From: Norana najaformis
Taxonomy: Eukaryota > Annelida > Clitellata > Crassiclitellata > Hormogastridae
Length of the DNA: 64,000 nt
Direction: 5' to 3'
Assembly (NCBI GenBank): GCA_964023275.1
Contig: OZ029927.1
Span: 9,409,720-9,473,719, forward strand
Position numbers and translations under genes: made by a program. How positions within the stretch are numbered: position 1 is the first letter of the stretch; every line of letters starts with the position of its first letter. Under the pieces are notes generated by a model. That model saw nothing but the letters and a program-made list of their open reading frames with translations. It was not told the origin of the DNA and did not search any database. This document shows positions 11,381 to 22,260 of this stretch, one piece after another.

Positions 11381-12718
11381 ATGGCAACTCAGTACAGCCA
11401 ATGGCAGGCTGGTCTTATCGTCGTGACGTGTGGCATCATCGTTGCCGGGACGATCCTTGGCAACGCCCTCGTCTGCACGGCTGTTGCTATAGTGCGCAAG
11501 CTGCGCACCCCATCGAACTTGTTGATCGTGTCGCTGGCCGTGTCCGATCTTCTAGTGGCGGCGCTCGTCATGCCGTTTGCGACGACCTACGAGGTCATGG
11601 GTCGATGGGTTTTGGGTCAGGCCGTCTGCGACATGTGGACATCGCTGGACGTCATGCTGTGCACCGCATCGATCCTCAACCTCTGCATGATCAGCATCGA
11701 CCGCTACTTCGTCATCACTCGCCCATTCCAGTACGCGATGAAGCGATCGCCGACGCGCATGACGATGATGATCGTGCTTGCCTGGATACTGTCGGCCCTC
11801 ATCAGCATCCCGCCGTTGTTCGGATGGAAGGCCGTTGCCACGGACACCAAGTGCGTGCTCAGTCAAGCGATCGGTTACCAGTTCTACGCGACGATCGGTG
11901 CTTTCTATCTGCCGCTGGCAGTCATGATCGTCATCTACTACCGCATCTACATGGTATCGTCACGCATCGCTGAAGCCGAGGCCAGGTCGAAGCCGAACGG
12001 AGAGGCCGTCACGGTTCAGCTGCGTCTCCAATCGACCGCCGACTCAAGGGCATCTTCATCTCCCTCGCGATCTAAGCCGTTTGATGCGGCAGACGGGCAT
12101 CAAGGGACGCTGATACAGAAGCTGGGGGTCCCGAATGGATGCGGGGAGAGCAAGAAGAGCGTTCAAGGAGTCGAGACGACGGAGAACATGCCGAAGCAGA
12201 AGAAAAAGAAAGCGTTCCGGTCGAATTCGAACGCTATTTCAAAGGACTGCAAAGCGACAAAGACGCTCGGAATCATCATGGGTGCGTTCACGGCCTGCTG
12301 GCTTCCATTCTTCATCCTTGCCCTTATCAAGCCGTTCTGCCCGCAGCCGGACGGATCGTGCATCCCCCACTGGCTCAACAGCCTCTTCCTGTGGCTCGGC
12401 TACGCCAACTCCTTCCTCAACCCCATCATCTATGCCCGATTCAACCGCGACTTCCGTAAGCCCTTCAAGGAGATCCTGCTGCTGCGCTGCTGGGGTATCA
12501 ACATCCGCCTCCGCTCGGACACGTACGCCGAACAGTTCGGCAGGCCGCCGGACGTTCCGCGCCAGTGCGCACGGCTCCAACCGACCGGAACCGTTGTACA
12601 TTACCAGAGCGTGCGCGGCAGGACGTTCGTCAAGCTCGACGATTGCGCTACAAAAGAGGACGATGTCAAGAGGTCAGGAGGCGTGGCTACCGAAACAAAG
12701 CCGGTGGCCGATCTCTGA
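11381..12718 (+). CDS. HTR7: 5-HT7-type serotonin receptor, single exon
   Basis: 445 residues, a class A GPCR of the plasma membrane. Visible: N28 (1.50) in TM1, D56 (2.50), C83 and C158 as the expected TM3-ECL2 disulfide, D90 (3.32, amine counter-ion), DRY at 107-109, W135 (4.50), P178 (5.50), W307-P309-F310-F311 (CWLPFF), W338 (7.40), Y341 and NPIIY at 347-351. In TM5, A170/T171/A174 lacks the serine cluster of catecholamine receptors. LGIIMGAFT (296-304), FLWLGYAN and the tail FRKPFKEIL...RC...YAEQFG are 5-HT7 hallmarks; 5-HT7 normally couples to Gs. The third loop (about 191-290) is long and basic (KQKKKK). The ATG has purines at -3 and +4 and follows an in-frame stop at 11333. Only about 10 residues precede TM1, with no N-glycosylation site, so a spliced N-terminal extension is possible. 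The coding region is clearly richer in GC than its flanks. Frames on the other strand or phases are shadows. Confidence 0.93.
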   Translation: MATQYSQWQAGLIVVTCGIIVAGTILGNALVCTAVAIVRKLRTPSNLLIVSLAVSDLLVAALVMPFATTYEVMGRWVLGQAVCDMWTSLDVMLCTASILNLCMISIDRYFVITRPFQYAMKRSPTRMTMMIVLAWILSALISIPPLFGWKAVATDTKCVLSQAIGYQFYATIGAFYLPLAVMIVIYYRIYMVSSRIAEAEARSKPNGEAVTVQLRLQSTADSRASSSPSRSKPFDAADGHQGTLIQKLGVPNGCGESKKSVQGVETTENMPKQKKKKAFRSNSNAISKDCKATKTLGIIMGAFTACWLPFFILALIKPFCPQPDGSCIPHWLNSLFLWLGYANSFLNPIIYARFNRDFRKPFKEILLLRCWGINIRLRSDTYAEQFGRPPDVPRQCARLQPTGTVVHYQSVRGRTFVKLDDCATKEDDVKRSGGVATETKPVADL

Positions 12719-13215
12719 CAATGATTACAACAACAACGACTGTACTACGGGATGATTACGATTACAAAGACACCGTAATATATGATGAGAAGGAAAGCGA
12801 CCTTGAAAATGTATCGCATTTTGAAACTGTAATATAATGTAACCAACTTTTACCTTAATTGTTAACTTATAACGAAGGCTGCAAATAATCAATACAACGA
12901 CAATATGACTACAACAACGACGCGGATCGTGTTGATAGTCTTTAATTAAGATGACAGTGATGACGACGACGACAGGAACGATCATTCTCACTCGTGGCTG
13001 TCCATCAACACGAGCAATTTTCATTATCATCATCGCTACCATCAACAACAGTGATTAAGATTCCTTTTGAAAATGGAGTAAGAATTATAGATGCAGCAGA
13101 CTGTTAATGATGATGATGGCGATGATGATGACGACGGCGACGACGATGACAACGACGACAATGATGATATTATCTGCCTGAGTGGGCTGACCTTCTCGGT
13201 ATCGACTCCATCTCT
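12719..13215 (+). other. 3' flank of the receptor gene, CAA/GAC-rich
   Basis: Presumed 3' UTR. It contains CAACAACGAC and GATGATGACGACGGCGACGA trinucleotide-like runs (12960-13165). I do not see a convincing AATAAA close to the stop. Confidence 0.5.
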
Positions 13216-13224
13216 GTGATTCGA

Positions 13225-13312
13225 TGGCATATTCGATGGCGATTCTCATTCATAATGACGTAGTCTAATGTACAAGGCATTGGTTGATGTCTTGTGTTCT
13301 GTACATCGGCGC
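13225..13312 (+). mobile_element. Diverged retroelement tail, GCGCTATAGAAG family (plus)
   Basis: TAATGACG...GGCATTGGTTGATG...ATCGGCGCTATAGAAGT matches the better copies at 55375-55482 (+) and 63530-63760 (-). It faces the minus-strand copy at 13470, tail to tail. Confidence 0.55.
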
Positions 13313-13469
13313 TATAGAAGTTTCAATTATTTAATTATTTAACTTCTTCCCACTCTTGGTCTTCGCACCTCTGGACAACTTCTACCTGGGTCCTACACAA
13401 GGTCTGGTTTACCGTTAATTACCGACCTCTCAGAACAGACAGCTCTTAGCTGATTAGTTACATCCAATC

Positions 13470-13640
13470 TAACGTAACGACTTCTATAGCGCCGTTATCA
13501 TAATGCATAAAGCATCAATCGATGGTCGGTTCGTTCAAGTGAAGTCATAGTCTGAGAAGCTGTCGAAATCCATCTGACTGAAGTGCAGATCTGTGCCTCT
13601 GCTCAAGAGGAAGCGGGTTCGCAAAGCGATCGTGACCATA
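13470..13640 (-). mobile_element. Retroelement tail, GCGCTATAGAAG family (minus)
   Basis: Plus-strand text runs CTTCTATAGCGCCGTTATCA, then CATCAATCGATGGTCGGTTCG and TCAAGTGAAGTCA. The same order is seen at 63530-63700. Confidence 0.7.
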
Positions 13641-13664
13641 GATTTCTGAGATTTCTATCGAAAT

Positions 13665-13930
13665 CGTCATCATAATCTCGAGATTTCTACAGCGCCCAGT
13701 GAAAGCTAAGTCGCGGCAATCAGCTTACTCACAGGCGCTCAGTCAAAACAAATTCGATAGGCAACAAGGGTTCGGTTCCAGGTCAAAATCCAGAAGCAAT
13801 GTATTCAGGCAGGCAGACGGCTACGGTGAATGAATTTGAAATTGGAGGGGAAGAGAGTTAAGGGGAAGAGGGAGAATCAGGATAAGAATTTTGGAAATGT
13901 AATGTTTTCAGTTTCGAGTGAAAAAACAGT
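13665..13930 (-). mobile_element. LINE family A 3' end (minus)
   Basis: On the minus strand: end of the reverse-transcriptase frame, a stop in CACCGTAGCCG, a short CTGCCTGCCTG seed, then TTTGTTTTGACTGAGCGCCT, AAGCTGATTGCCGCGACTTA, GGGCGCTGTAGAAATCTCGA and a GATTATGA tail. Homologous to 40451-41090 (-) and 14150-14645 (+). 5'-truncated, as expected for target-primed reverse transcription. Confidence 0.85.
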
Positions 13931-13934
13931 ATCT

Positions 13935-14149
13935 CCGACTAACACCGTTCGTGCCTCGTTGGATCGTACACGGGGCCTAAATAGGGTTGCTCCTATTCAA
14001 CACAGACAGTAATGGTGAAGGAATTCAACCGACAGAGTTGTAGAAAAATGAGCAAGGTCGTGGCTATGCTGCCCTTCTGGAAAGCTTTAGAGGTTCTTTG
14101 GAGGCTATGTACAAATCAAAATAACTAATTATAGCTAACAACTGTGTTA
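13935..14149. other. Short spacer between opposed LINE A copies
   Basis: No feature recognised. It separates two LINE 3' ends of opposite orientation. Confidence 0.4.
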
Positions 14150-14645
14150 TTGTTATGTTCAATCCAACCAATCTTCTCATCTCGCTCCACTTCCGCCCTA
14201 ACATTTCTCAGCCCCCCGTCACCTCGTCCTTAAAATTTGGAAATCGCTTCACACCCCAAGCTGTTCCGCTCCTCTGAAATAAACTCATGTCAGAATTACG
14301 ACAATTATCTCAACCAGCCTACAAACTCATCAACACTTCACCCCTTGCAATCTCTGTGCAAGTCTTTCATTCTAAGATGAACTCTTCTCCGCAAATCCTA
14401 TTCTGATTCCTCTTTTCCTAATTTACCTCACCACTCCAATTCCAAACTTCATGCCAGTTGTCTGACTGTCTGCCTGCCTGATCTTGACCTGGAACCGATT
14501 CTGACCTTTGCTGCCTAGAACTGAATCTGACTTTTCTTTTGTCTATCAATTATGTTTTGACTGAGCGCGTGTGAATAAACTGGCTCCCGCTACTTAGCCT
14601 GCACTGGCCGCTGTAGAAATCTCGCGAGATCACGATTACACATTT
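14150..14645 (+). mobile_element. LINE family A 3' end with dead RT C-terminus (plus)
   Basis: Decayed reading frame for the C-terminus of a non-LTR reverse transcriptase. The conserved Trp of the WNKLPPELRQLS motif is TGA here (CTC TGA AAT AAA CTC). The family 3' UTR follows with CTGCCTGCCTG, TTTTGACTGAGCGCG, AATAAACTGGCTCCCGC and GCCGCTGTAGAAATCTCGCG, ending in ATCACGATTACA. Confidence 0.85.
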
Positions 14646-15034
14646 CACAACTGCAAAACGATTTAGAAATCACTCGCTAGAGGCGCCAGTGAAAATTGCA
14701 TCGGGCATCTGATTTGGCGTAGTTAGCGATTGGGATCACATTGTCATAGACGGACTCACTGAAATGCAATGATTTTTAGCTAGAAAAAAGGTTCGGGAAC
14801 TGAACAATATGGAATTTTGTGTTAAATTTCATTATTTTTTATCAATCAGTAAACACTGAAAACAGGGTAAAGTTGTAAATGTCACTGAAATTGAATTGAA
14901 ATAAGTTACATTATATCACATAATTAAAATAACTTAGTAACATAATTCTTTCTTTAAAAACTAAATTATTTTTTAACCCAAAAAAAGGTGCCGGAAAGCC
15001 ATTCCGGAGCGTTCCGTCTGAAAAAGCACTGCTG
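14646..15034. other. Intergenic, no gene seen
   Basis: AT-rich with A and T runs. No coding or repeat signature that I can place. Confidence 0.35.
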
Positions 15035-15110
15035 GAATGTAAATGTAAACGTACACGGTTTTCTACAACGACCGTATGGCCAGGACCCTGCTGAAAACTG
15101 AATTGTTCCT
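15035..15110 (-). mobile_element. SINE-1 tail fragment (minus)
   Basis: GTAAATGTAAACGTACACGG, TTTTCTACAACGACCGTATG and GACCCTGCT match the 3' end of the SINE at 30325-30580 in reverse. Confidence 0.7.
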
Positions 15111-15290
15111 TTTACAAAATCTACCTTTTCCCACCTTTCTCACCACTCCGCCGTCGCCAGTTAGTCATCGCCACGAAAATCTTATCATATGGACTTGTTT
15201 CTTTACCAGCGATTAATCAAACGAAATCCGTGTGAGCAAGGCGTTTAGTTCGTTTCAGTGCGGTTGTCAAAATCGAGATAGGACAGACAA

Positions 15291-15350
15291 AAGTAAGTAA
15301 GTAAGTAAGACATTTGTTAACACGCCATGTGTCGTGAGGTTGTATAAAGC
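15291..15350 (-). mobile_element. Retroelement tail, GTTAACAAATG-(TTAC)n family
   Basis: (AGTA)n followed by AGACATTTGTTAACACGCCA. Read on the minus strand this is TGGCGTGTTAACAAATGTCT plus (TTAC)n. Related tails are at 24415, 45205 and 55295. Confidence 0.6.
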
Positions 15351-15950
15351 AGAAATGCTTATAATGTCATGGATATTGAAGGATAATGGGAAAAGTGAAT
15401 CTGGATAAGACATTTCTGTCGGACCAGTTCAGTTCTTAGTTTTGAATTAAATGTTTCAGGTAAAAGTGCGGAAGGAGTAGGCTATAGAGTCTAAACACAC
15501 CGACAGATGGACGGACTAAGGTCTTTGCTAGTTTCTGTTGGTGGGTGGCAGCATCAATTTGGAAGTATGGCCTCGCGTCCAGAACCTTGGGATTCATCCA
15601 CTTTTACTCATGGGCTAACTTACAGGAAAATGAGCGCCTCCCCTACGGTACACTATGGAAAATTAAAGAATTTTATTTACTTAAGTTTTCATTCCTGAGA
15701 AATTTAATTACTTCGGGTAATAATAATTATAATAATAATAATAATCGTCATCGTCATCATTATTATCAGTAGCAGCAGTAAAAGCAACAGCAGGGTTTTA
15801 ACCAGCATTCGCTAGGTGACGACACAATCGCTTAATCCCTTAAGGATGTCGGAACTTAGTTCAAGCAGAAGGTTTTTGTTGTAATCTATAACTCGATAGT
15901 TTAACGCGAAATCGAAATGTATGTTTAGAAAGTCTATTATTTATATGTAT
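15351..15950. other. Intergenic, no gene seen
   Basis: Contains a short AATAAT/CATCGTCATC simple stretch at about 15720-15780. Otherwise unremarkable. Confidence 0.35.
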
Positions 15951-16010
15951 GTTTTATATAGCGCCACTATCTAATGTTTAAGTGTCGATCAATTATGCTT
16001 TTAAGGACTT
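15950..16010 (-). mobile_element. LINE/SINE tail, TAGTGGCGCTATATAAA type (minus)
   Basis: TTTATATAGCGCCACTATCT plus AATGTTTAAGTGTCGATCAA, related to 40350-40435 and 57000-57150. Confidence 0.6.
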
Positions 16011-16019
16011 TTATGCTGA

Positions 16020-16125
16020 AACTGGATCCTACCTACCCCGAACCTCTGTGATCATACCTAACACGACTCATCGATTTTGTTTTGATTAAGCGCATGTCAA
16101 TAAGCCGGTTGAAACGACTTTTTTG
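16020..16125 (+). mobile_element. LINE family A 3' UTR fragment (plus)
   Basis: GGATCCTACC...CGATTTTGTTTTGATTAAGC, GCATGTCAATAAGCCGG corresponds to the family A 3' UTR segment before the terminal GCGCTGTAGAAATC. The end itself is lost. Confidence 0.6.
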
Positions 16126-16904
16126 GGCACCAAAGAAGTCGAGTTGTCAAACAGTGGGGCATTATTTTACACAATACTGACTAAGAATGGTGATTATGAA
16201 CTTCTTAAGTAAATTTTAACCGAAAGGAGCAAGAAACTTCTTGGTAAGATCTAGTTTTAACCAATAATGCTAAGTAATAATTTCAACTTTCAACCCCTTA
16301 TTTAGTCAGGCTAGTCAAATCCCTGGTATATGCCCTATTTACAAAGATATTCAAATTTTTAACGCAAAGGAATCTCAGATGACAACTTATCGGGTTTTTA
16401 ATTTATGCTTTTACCCAGCTTGTGTTGCATAATGAAGCAATTAGAGCTTAATGATTTGTGTTTATGTTATAGTGTTGTGACTGTAGAGGCGTTCAGATTA
16501 AATAAGAGCATAGTAGACAGTAGATTAGACTGGAATCCTGGTAGTCAAAACATCTAAGTCTAGTAAACACTTGTGCAAACGACCAACATTTTCTTATCTT
16601 TGCAGACATTGCAAAGAGCGACTTGGTTTGTCGATTTAAAAATCTCAGGGTGACACTACCTGCTACATCGGGTAAACTGTAAACTGTCACAGGCCAATGG
16701 ATCTAAAAAGATTGACGGTTTCTGTTACACTGTAATTGCAGCCAAAAATTGTTTTGTGCCGCTGCAAGAGAAGCTAAACAAAGACAGTCTCTGTGCTGGC
16801 CTAAACGATGTCAAAGTTCATTAACAACAAAATATGAACTTGAACCTTTGACCTTATTGGACAGATATAATAGCATTGTTGTTGTCGTGATCATAAATAT
16901 TGAG
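16126..16904. other. Intergenic, no gene seen
   Basis: AT-rich sequence without recognisable genes. A frame of about 65 codons on the minus strand (16493-16690) has no recognisable motif. Confidence 0.35.
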
Positions 16905-17800
<896 letters not shown>

Positions 17801-18414
17801 CAATGGGGCAGAAAGTCCCATGTAAAATGGTTAAAGTGATACTCCTTTTGTTGATATCTTCATTTTCATTGAATATCGTTAACAACATACTAAAACTGTT
17901 TTGTGGCTCATCACATTTATCTTGTTTAGTCATGCAGTGAGTCATGAATTAGGCATTTCCTTTCACCCATCTCTACCATATTTTCCCAGCTGAACTCCCC
18001 AACCCCATTTTCTCCATCTTTCATTCTCCAGCCGCATTATTCTTCGCTTTCCTTCTTTCTCCCGTTTGCGGGATTGTCCCACAACTCAAAGCCACTCCTA
18101 AACCCATCAGTCGGGTACATTTATATGACACTTGGGCCCATTTGTGGTCCTCAAGGACAATTTATCACAAGGATTGCCGGCTTCTTTGGCTGTAGGCAGA
18201 TTCCATGTTACGTCATGTTCAGCCATCCTTTCTTCATTTATATTCCCTTTTTAGCATTGTCAGGGAGTCTTGTCTAATAGTACGTGGACTCTATGCGTTA
18301 GATGTGGCATTCTGTCTGCTGCTGATGCAGTTTTTTAACTGTTCTCTCTGCCATTCTTTTCGGAGGGTTTGGAACAAGTGTATGTTGACCTGGCTGAATT
18401 GCGACTGGAACACA
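17801..18414. other. Intergenic, no gene seen
   Basis: Unplaced sequence. The run at about 18100-18230 has the look of an old repeat, but I cannot match it within the window. Confidence 0.35.
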
Positions 18415-18429
18415 GAACTCCTTCATGTA

Positions 18430-18575
18430 TGCCGGGATGGTAATGTAAATATAAATTTACACGTTTTTCTGTAGCGACCATATGACTTCGACCCTGCTCA
18501 TTTTTCAAGGAATTCATCGGGTGAGATCCTTCACCCCACTGCCCATTTGAATGGGCATGCTAACAAGCGGGGCCT
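18430..18575 (-). mobile_element. SINE-1 3' half (minus)
   Basis: GTAAATATAAATTTACACGT, TTTTCTGTAGCGACCATATG, CGACCCTGCTCATTTTTCAA, ATTCATCGGGTGAGATCCTT and GCCCATTTGAATGGGC follow the order of the 30325-30580 element in reverse. Confidence 0.8.
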
Positions 18576-18739
18576 TTTGCAGCAGTCGGGTCTTGAACGT
18601 AATTTGCTCGGAAACAGGAAGCCAGCGTAGTGTTCGTCCCATATCTTCCAACCAGTGGGACTATGGACTCGGGTGGCAGAGTTGAGGACAGACAGGAATT
18701 GACAAAAACAGAACTTTTGCTGACGTGAAAGGATTGTGA

Positions 18740-18960
18740 TTGTAATTTGACATTTATAAAGCGCCACTTTAAGAAGAAACTTGTAAAGGAGCGCTCCAGA
18801 CCCAGACCAGTGAAACCACTGTCAAATAAGACAGAGTTCAGGTGCCTGCAAAACTGCAGAAAGGGCAAACTGATGGACAAAGATAGAATTGCAGTAATCA
18901 AGGCATGTCAGGATGAACGAGCAAACAAGGAGTTTATGTGAAGATGTATAAATAGTTGTG
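18740..18960 (-). mobile_element. Candidate retroelement tail, TTTATAAAGCGCCACTTTAA (minus)
   Basis: Begins with the TTTATANAGCGCC signature found at many LINE/SINE tails in this window. The remaining ~180 bp is not matched to another copy here. Confidence 0.4.
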
Positions 18961-19574
18961 TTACCTTTATCTGTAGTTACCTTTCCATGAAATGCTGATT
19001 GGATTCGTTTCTCCTGTGATTTTGTGTCCAGCTGCTTTCACCCAGCAATCCACAGCCATTCTTAGCTCAATCATCTGGTTTGATAAGATCTTTTATAGGC
19101 TGAGATGGATGGCTTGGTATATGGATGACTGATGACAACTGGGAGACTGAAGAAGAGTTATGTAAAGTAACGGTAAAATAGAATTCTCTTGCTTGTGCAT
19201 CATTGGATGTTCCGTGGGAGCTTTAAAATTATACACAATGGATCGCCATTGTTTCAGTGTGTGTAATGTTATAGCACGATCCATTATGACACAGAATCTG
19301 GTATGATGTGGTCCGTGGATCCCAAATTCGATGCGGCTTGAGACATTACAGCATGACCTTGTTGTGAAGAGGTACTTGATGTGACTCTCACAATTATCGT
19401 AATCATAATCTCGAGAAAGGTACTCTAAAACTTGGATGAAAGTGTTTCTCAAAATGAAGAAGTTTGCCCACGAAAAGTGACAGGAAAACCAGATTATCTT
19501 CTAAGTAGGAATTTTATTTATTGGTTGGGTTATGTTAGAATTGCAGTACTTAGCTGCATTTTCAGTGGGTTGTG
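18961..19574. other. Intergenic, no gene seen
   Basis: Contains a 119-codon open frame on the minus strand (19093-19452) with no recognisable domain. I treat it as chance. Confidence 0.35.
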
Positions 19575-19662
19575 TGACCGATTAATTCATTGAACCATGA
19601 ACAGGGTCAAGGCCATATGGTCGCTGTGGAGGAACGTGTACATTTACATTTACGTTGATATT
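19575..19662 (+). mobile_element. SINE-1 tail (plus)
   Basis: GATTAATTCATTGAACCATG, AACAGGGTCAAGGCCATATG, GTCGCTGTGGAGGAACGTG and TACATTTACATTTACG. Confidence 0.75.
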
Positions 19663-21720
19663 CTTACAATCAGATGCAAGTAGGATAGAAACAGTGGCTT
19701 GCAACAACTAGCAGAAAATGACCAGAAAATTTCGTGGGAATTTTTTTTATGTTGCCCTACTAATCGTCAAGTGGACGTAACTGTAGGAACTTGTGTGTAA
19801 TGTAATCAGACATTTTATGGCACCATTTGTAGAAATCTTAGCAGGATTTCTTGATGGTGGCCGATGATAAATCACGGAGTGCCACCAATCCTGAGCTTGC
19901 AACAAGTTCAACAACAACTTGTTTTACTTACTTGCCTGCATTGCATGGCGTTTCATTGCCATAAATAATTCAGGAAACATTCCCAGCTCACCTTAAGCCA
20001 CACCTGTTTAGACCTGTCAGGTAACCAGGCGCTGTAGCCTTTGAAGGGTCCTTGATATGCGCTATATAAATGTACAGATAAGTACACCTGACACAGATGA
20101 ACTATGCAACCCCCAGGACCTTTGACCTTGATAGAACCGCCATCTTGAATCTACTACAGACATCATATTACTAATAATATCTTCAATTTTGTCACAGTGT
20201 TGGAATACTACAAAACATCCTACATTACACTGAGTAATGTAGGAGTTCTCGTGTACTGGAATGTAATAAAGGATTTATGTAACGCCCTTACTCAGTGCTG
20301 AGGTAACGTCCCGGACATGGCAAAAAACGAGTTTCTTTGCTAAAAACAAACATTGCACATATTTTTAAAAATAAAAATCTATTAAACGCAACAGAATAAA
20401 TCTAAATTAAAGCTAAAATATGAATGTAATGAATCAATTTAGCAGTCTGCTTGACTGTATTTTTAATGGAATAAAATTACTAAATGCTACAAATAGTATT
20501 TCTGTATACAGTCCTTGAATCTTGGGTGTTGATAAGGCCATATTCTCTACAGACCCTATTCTTTAATGTTCTTTCAGCATATTTAACTAATTGGATGATT
20601 TGGAGCCTCATAAATATTGCAACTTTCTTTGTTGCTGTATGCTTCATGGATCACCTGATCATTAAAAAATTTAATTAATATGCAGCATGTATATTTAGCC
20701 TTTCGTTTTAGTCATTGATTGTTGCAAGGTGTTGTTATTTTTTTCTGTTTGTCGGCGGTTCCCCGAGTGCAGACGTATATATCCACCACGGTCTGGTGAT
20801 TCAAAATTTATAGTTTGCAATTAGTTAGCTGTCAGGTCTTGAGAAAGCTGTATGGCAGAACTGAGAAGACATTTTGAGGAGAAGCCTGACTAGCCGTCAG
20901 TGAGGCAGTTGGAGTTGTGTAGTGAATCCAGCCAAGGTACCAGTCTCGGTATGATAGTTTTTCTTAGTGGCTATGATATATCTCTTTTAGCCAACGAGCA
21001 GAAGGCTGCAAGCTGGTCATCACTACAACTGGCATAGTGTGGCAGAATTCTTAAGGAGGAACAAAGGTATGTGAAGCTGCTCTTTTAAAAACTGATGTCT
21101 GTTAAGAACAGACACTGACACGGGCAGAAAGAACATGGCTAGATGAAAACTGTCTGGTTGCAAACAAGAATCGTTGTTGCCTACAGCCTGGAAGTAGTTT
21201 AACTTTTGGCGTATTCACAAGAAAGGTTTCTTTCGATGGGACAAATTGGCTTTATTACCAGATGGCTGTAGCCTGTGTAATGTAGACCACACTTCTTTTA
21301 AGATTGATGTGTGATAACCTTTGCATGAAAGGCTGCTGACAGCCGGGCTTGGTGTGGTAGCCCTGGTCTGAGCATGGACTATCCAGGTTTTGTGCTTTGG
21401 GGGATGAAACGGGGTCCAACTCAGATAACGGGGGTTGTGTTTTGTAAACCAAACTGACACTTGAGATAGGACAGAACAGGCAGAACGAACTCGTTGAACT
21501 TGGCCCTTGGAAGTTTTTGGTTTCCTCCTCACGGCCTCAGACCTTATCAGAAGTTACTAGTCACTGCGCAGAGCCACTCAGAAAGCAGGTGTGGCCAGAC
21601 CGATTTGCAGACACGCAAATTGTTCCATAGTGCAGCACATTCACTGTAATTCAGACATTTTTGTAGTATGATTATTGTGAATCTTGTACAAAGTGTCCGA
21701 GTATTATTCACAAAATGACC
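19663..21720. other. Intergenic, no gene seen
   Basis: About 2 kb without recognisable genes. A GCGCTATATAAATG tail-like motif occurs at about 20057-20070 (+) and a TTTATGTAACGCCC variant at about 20274. Confidence 0.4.
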
Positions 21721-21740
21721 ATTGTTTACTACTGACAAAG

Positions 21741-22260
21741 GAATGTCCAGTAGTAGTGACCATTGTTTACTACTAAGCAATGGGAGTCCAGTATTACTAC
21801 TGAGCATTGAATGTCCAGTAGTAGTGACCATTGTTTACTACTAAGCAATGGGAGTCCAGTATTACTACTGAGCATTGAATGTCCAGTAGTAGTGACCATT
21901 GTTTACTACTAAGCAATGGGAGTCCAGTATTACTACTGAGCATTGAATGTCCAGTAGTAGTGACCATTGTTTACTACTAAGCAATGGGAGTCCAGTATTA
22001 CTACTGAGCATTGAATGTCCAGTAGTAGTGACCATTGTTTACTACTAAGCAATGGGAGTCCAGTATTACTACTGAGCATTGAATGTCCAGTAGTAGTGAC
22101 CATTGTTTACTACTAAGCAATGGGAGTCCAGTATTACTACTGAGCATTGAATGTCCAGTAGTAGTGACCATTGTTTACTACTAAGCAATGGGAGTCCAGT
22201 ATTACTACTGAGCATTGAATGTCCAGTAGTAGTGTAGTGACCAATGTTTACTACTGAGCA
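21741..22260. repeat. 68-bp satellite, about 7.6 copies, built of hairpin-forming halves
   Basis: GAATGTCCAGTAGTAGTGAC starts at 21741, 21809, 21877, 21945, 22013, 22081, 22149 and 22217, an exact 68-bp period with near-identical copies. Each unit contains TAGTAGT...ACTACTA and ATTACTACTG...CAGTAGTAGT inverted pairs. The open frame on the minus strand is a by-product. Confidence 0.95.

Noticed and set aside
11365-12755. Other long frames overlapping the receptor (for example 202 and 206 codons on plus, 120 on minus)
   Set aside because: Shadow frames of a GC-rich coding sequence; only the frame from 11381 carries the GPCR motifs.
21741-22260. CRISPR-like regular array
   Set aside because: The units are contiguous 68-bp tandem copies with no unique spacers, in an evidently animal genome.
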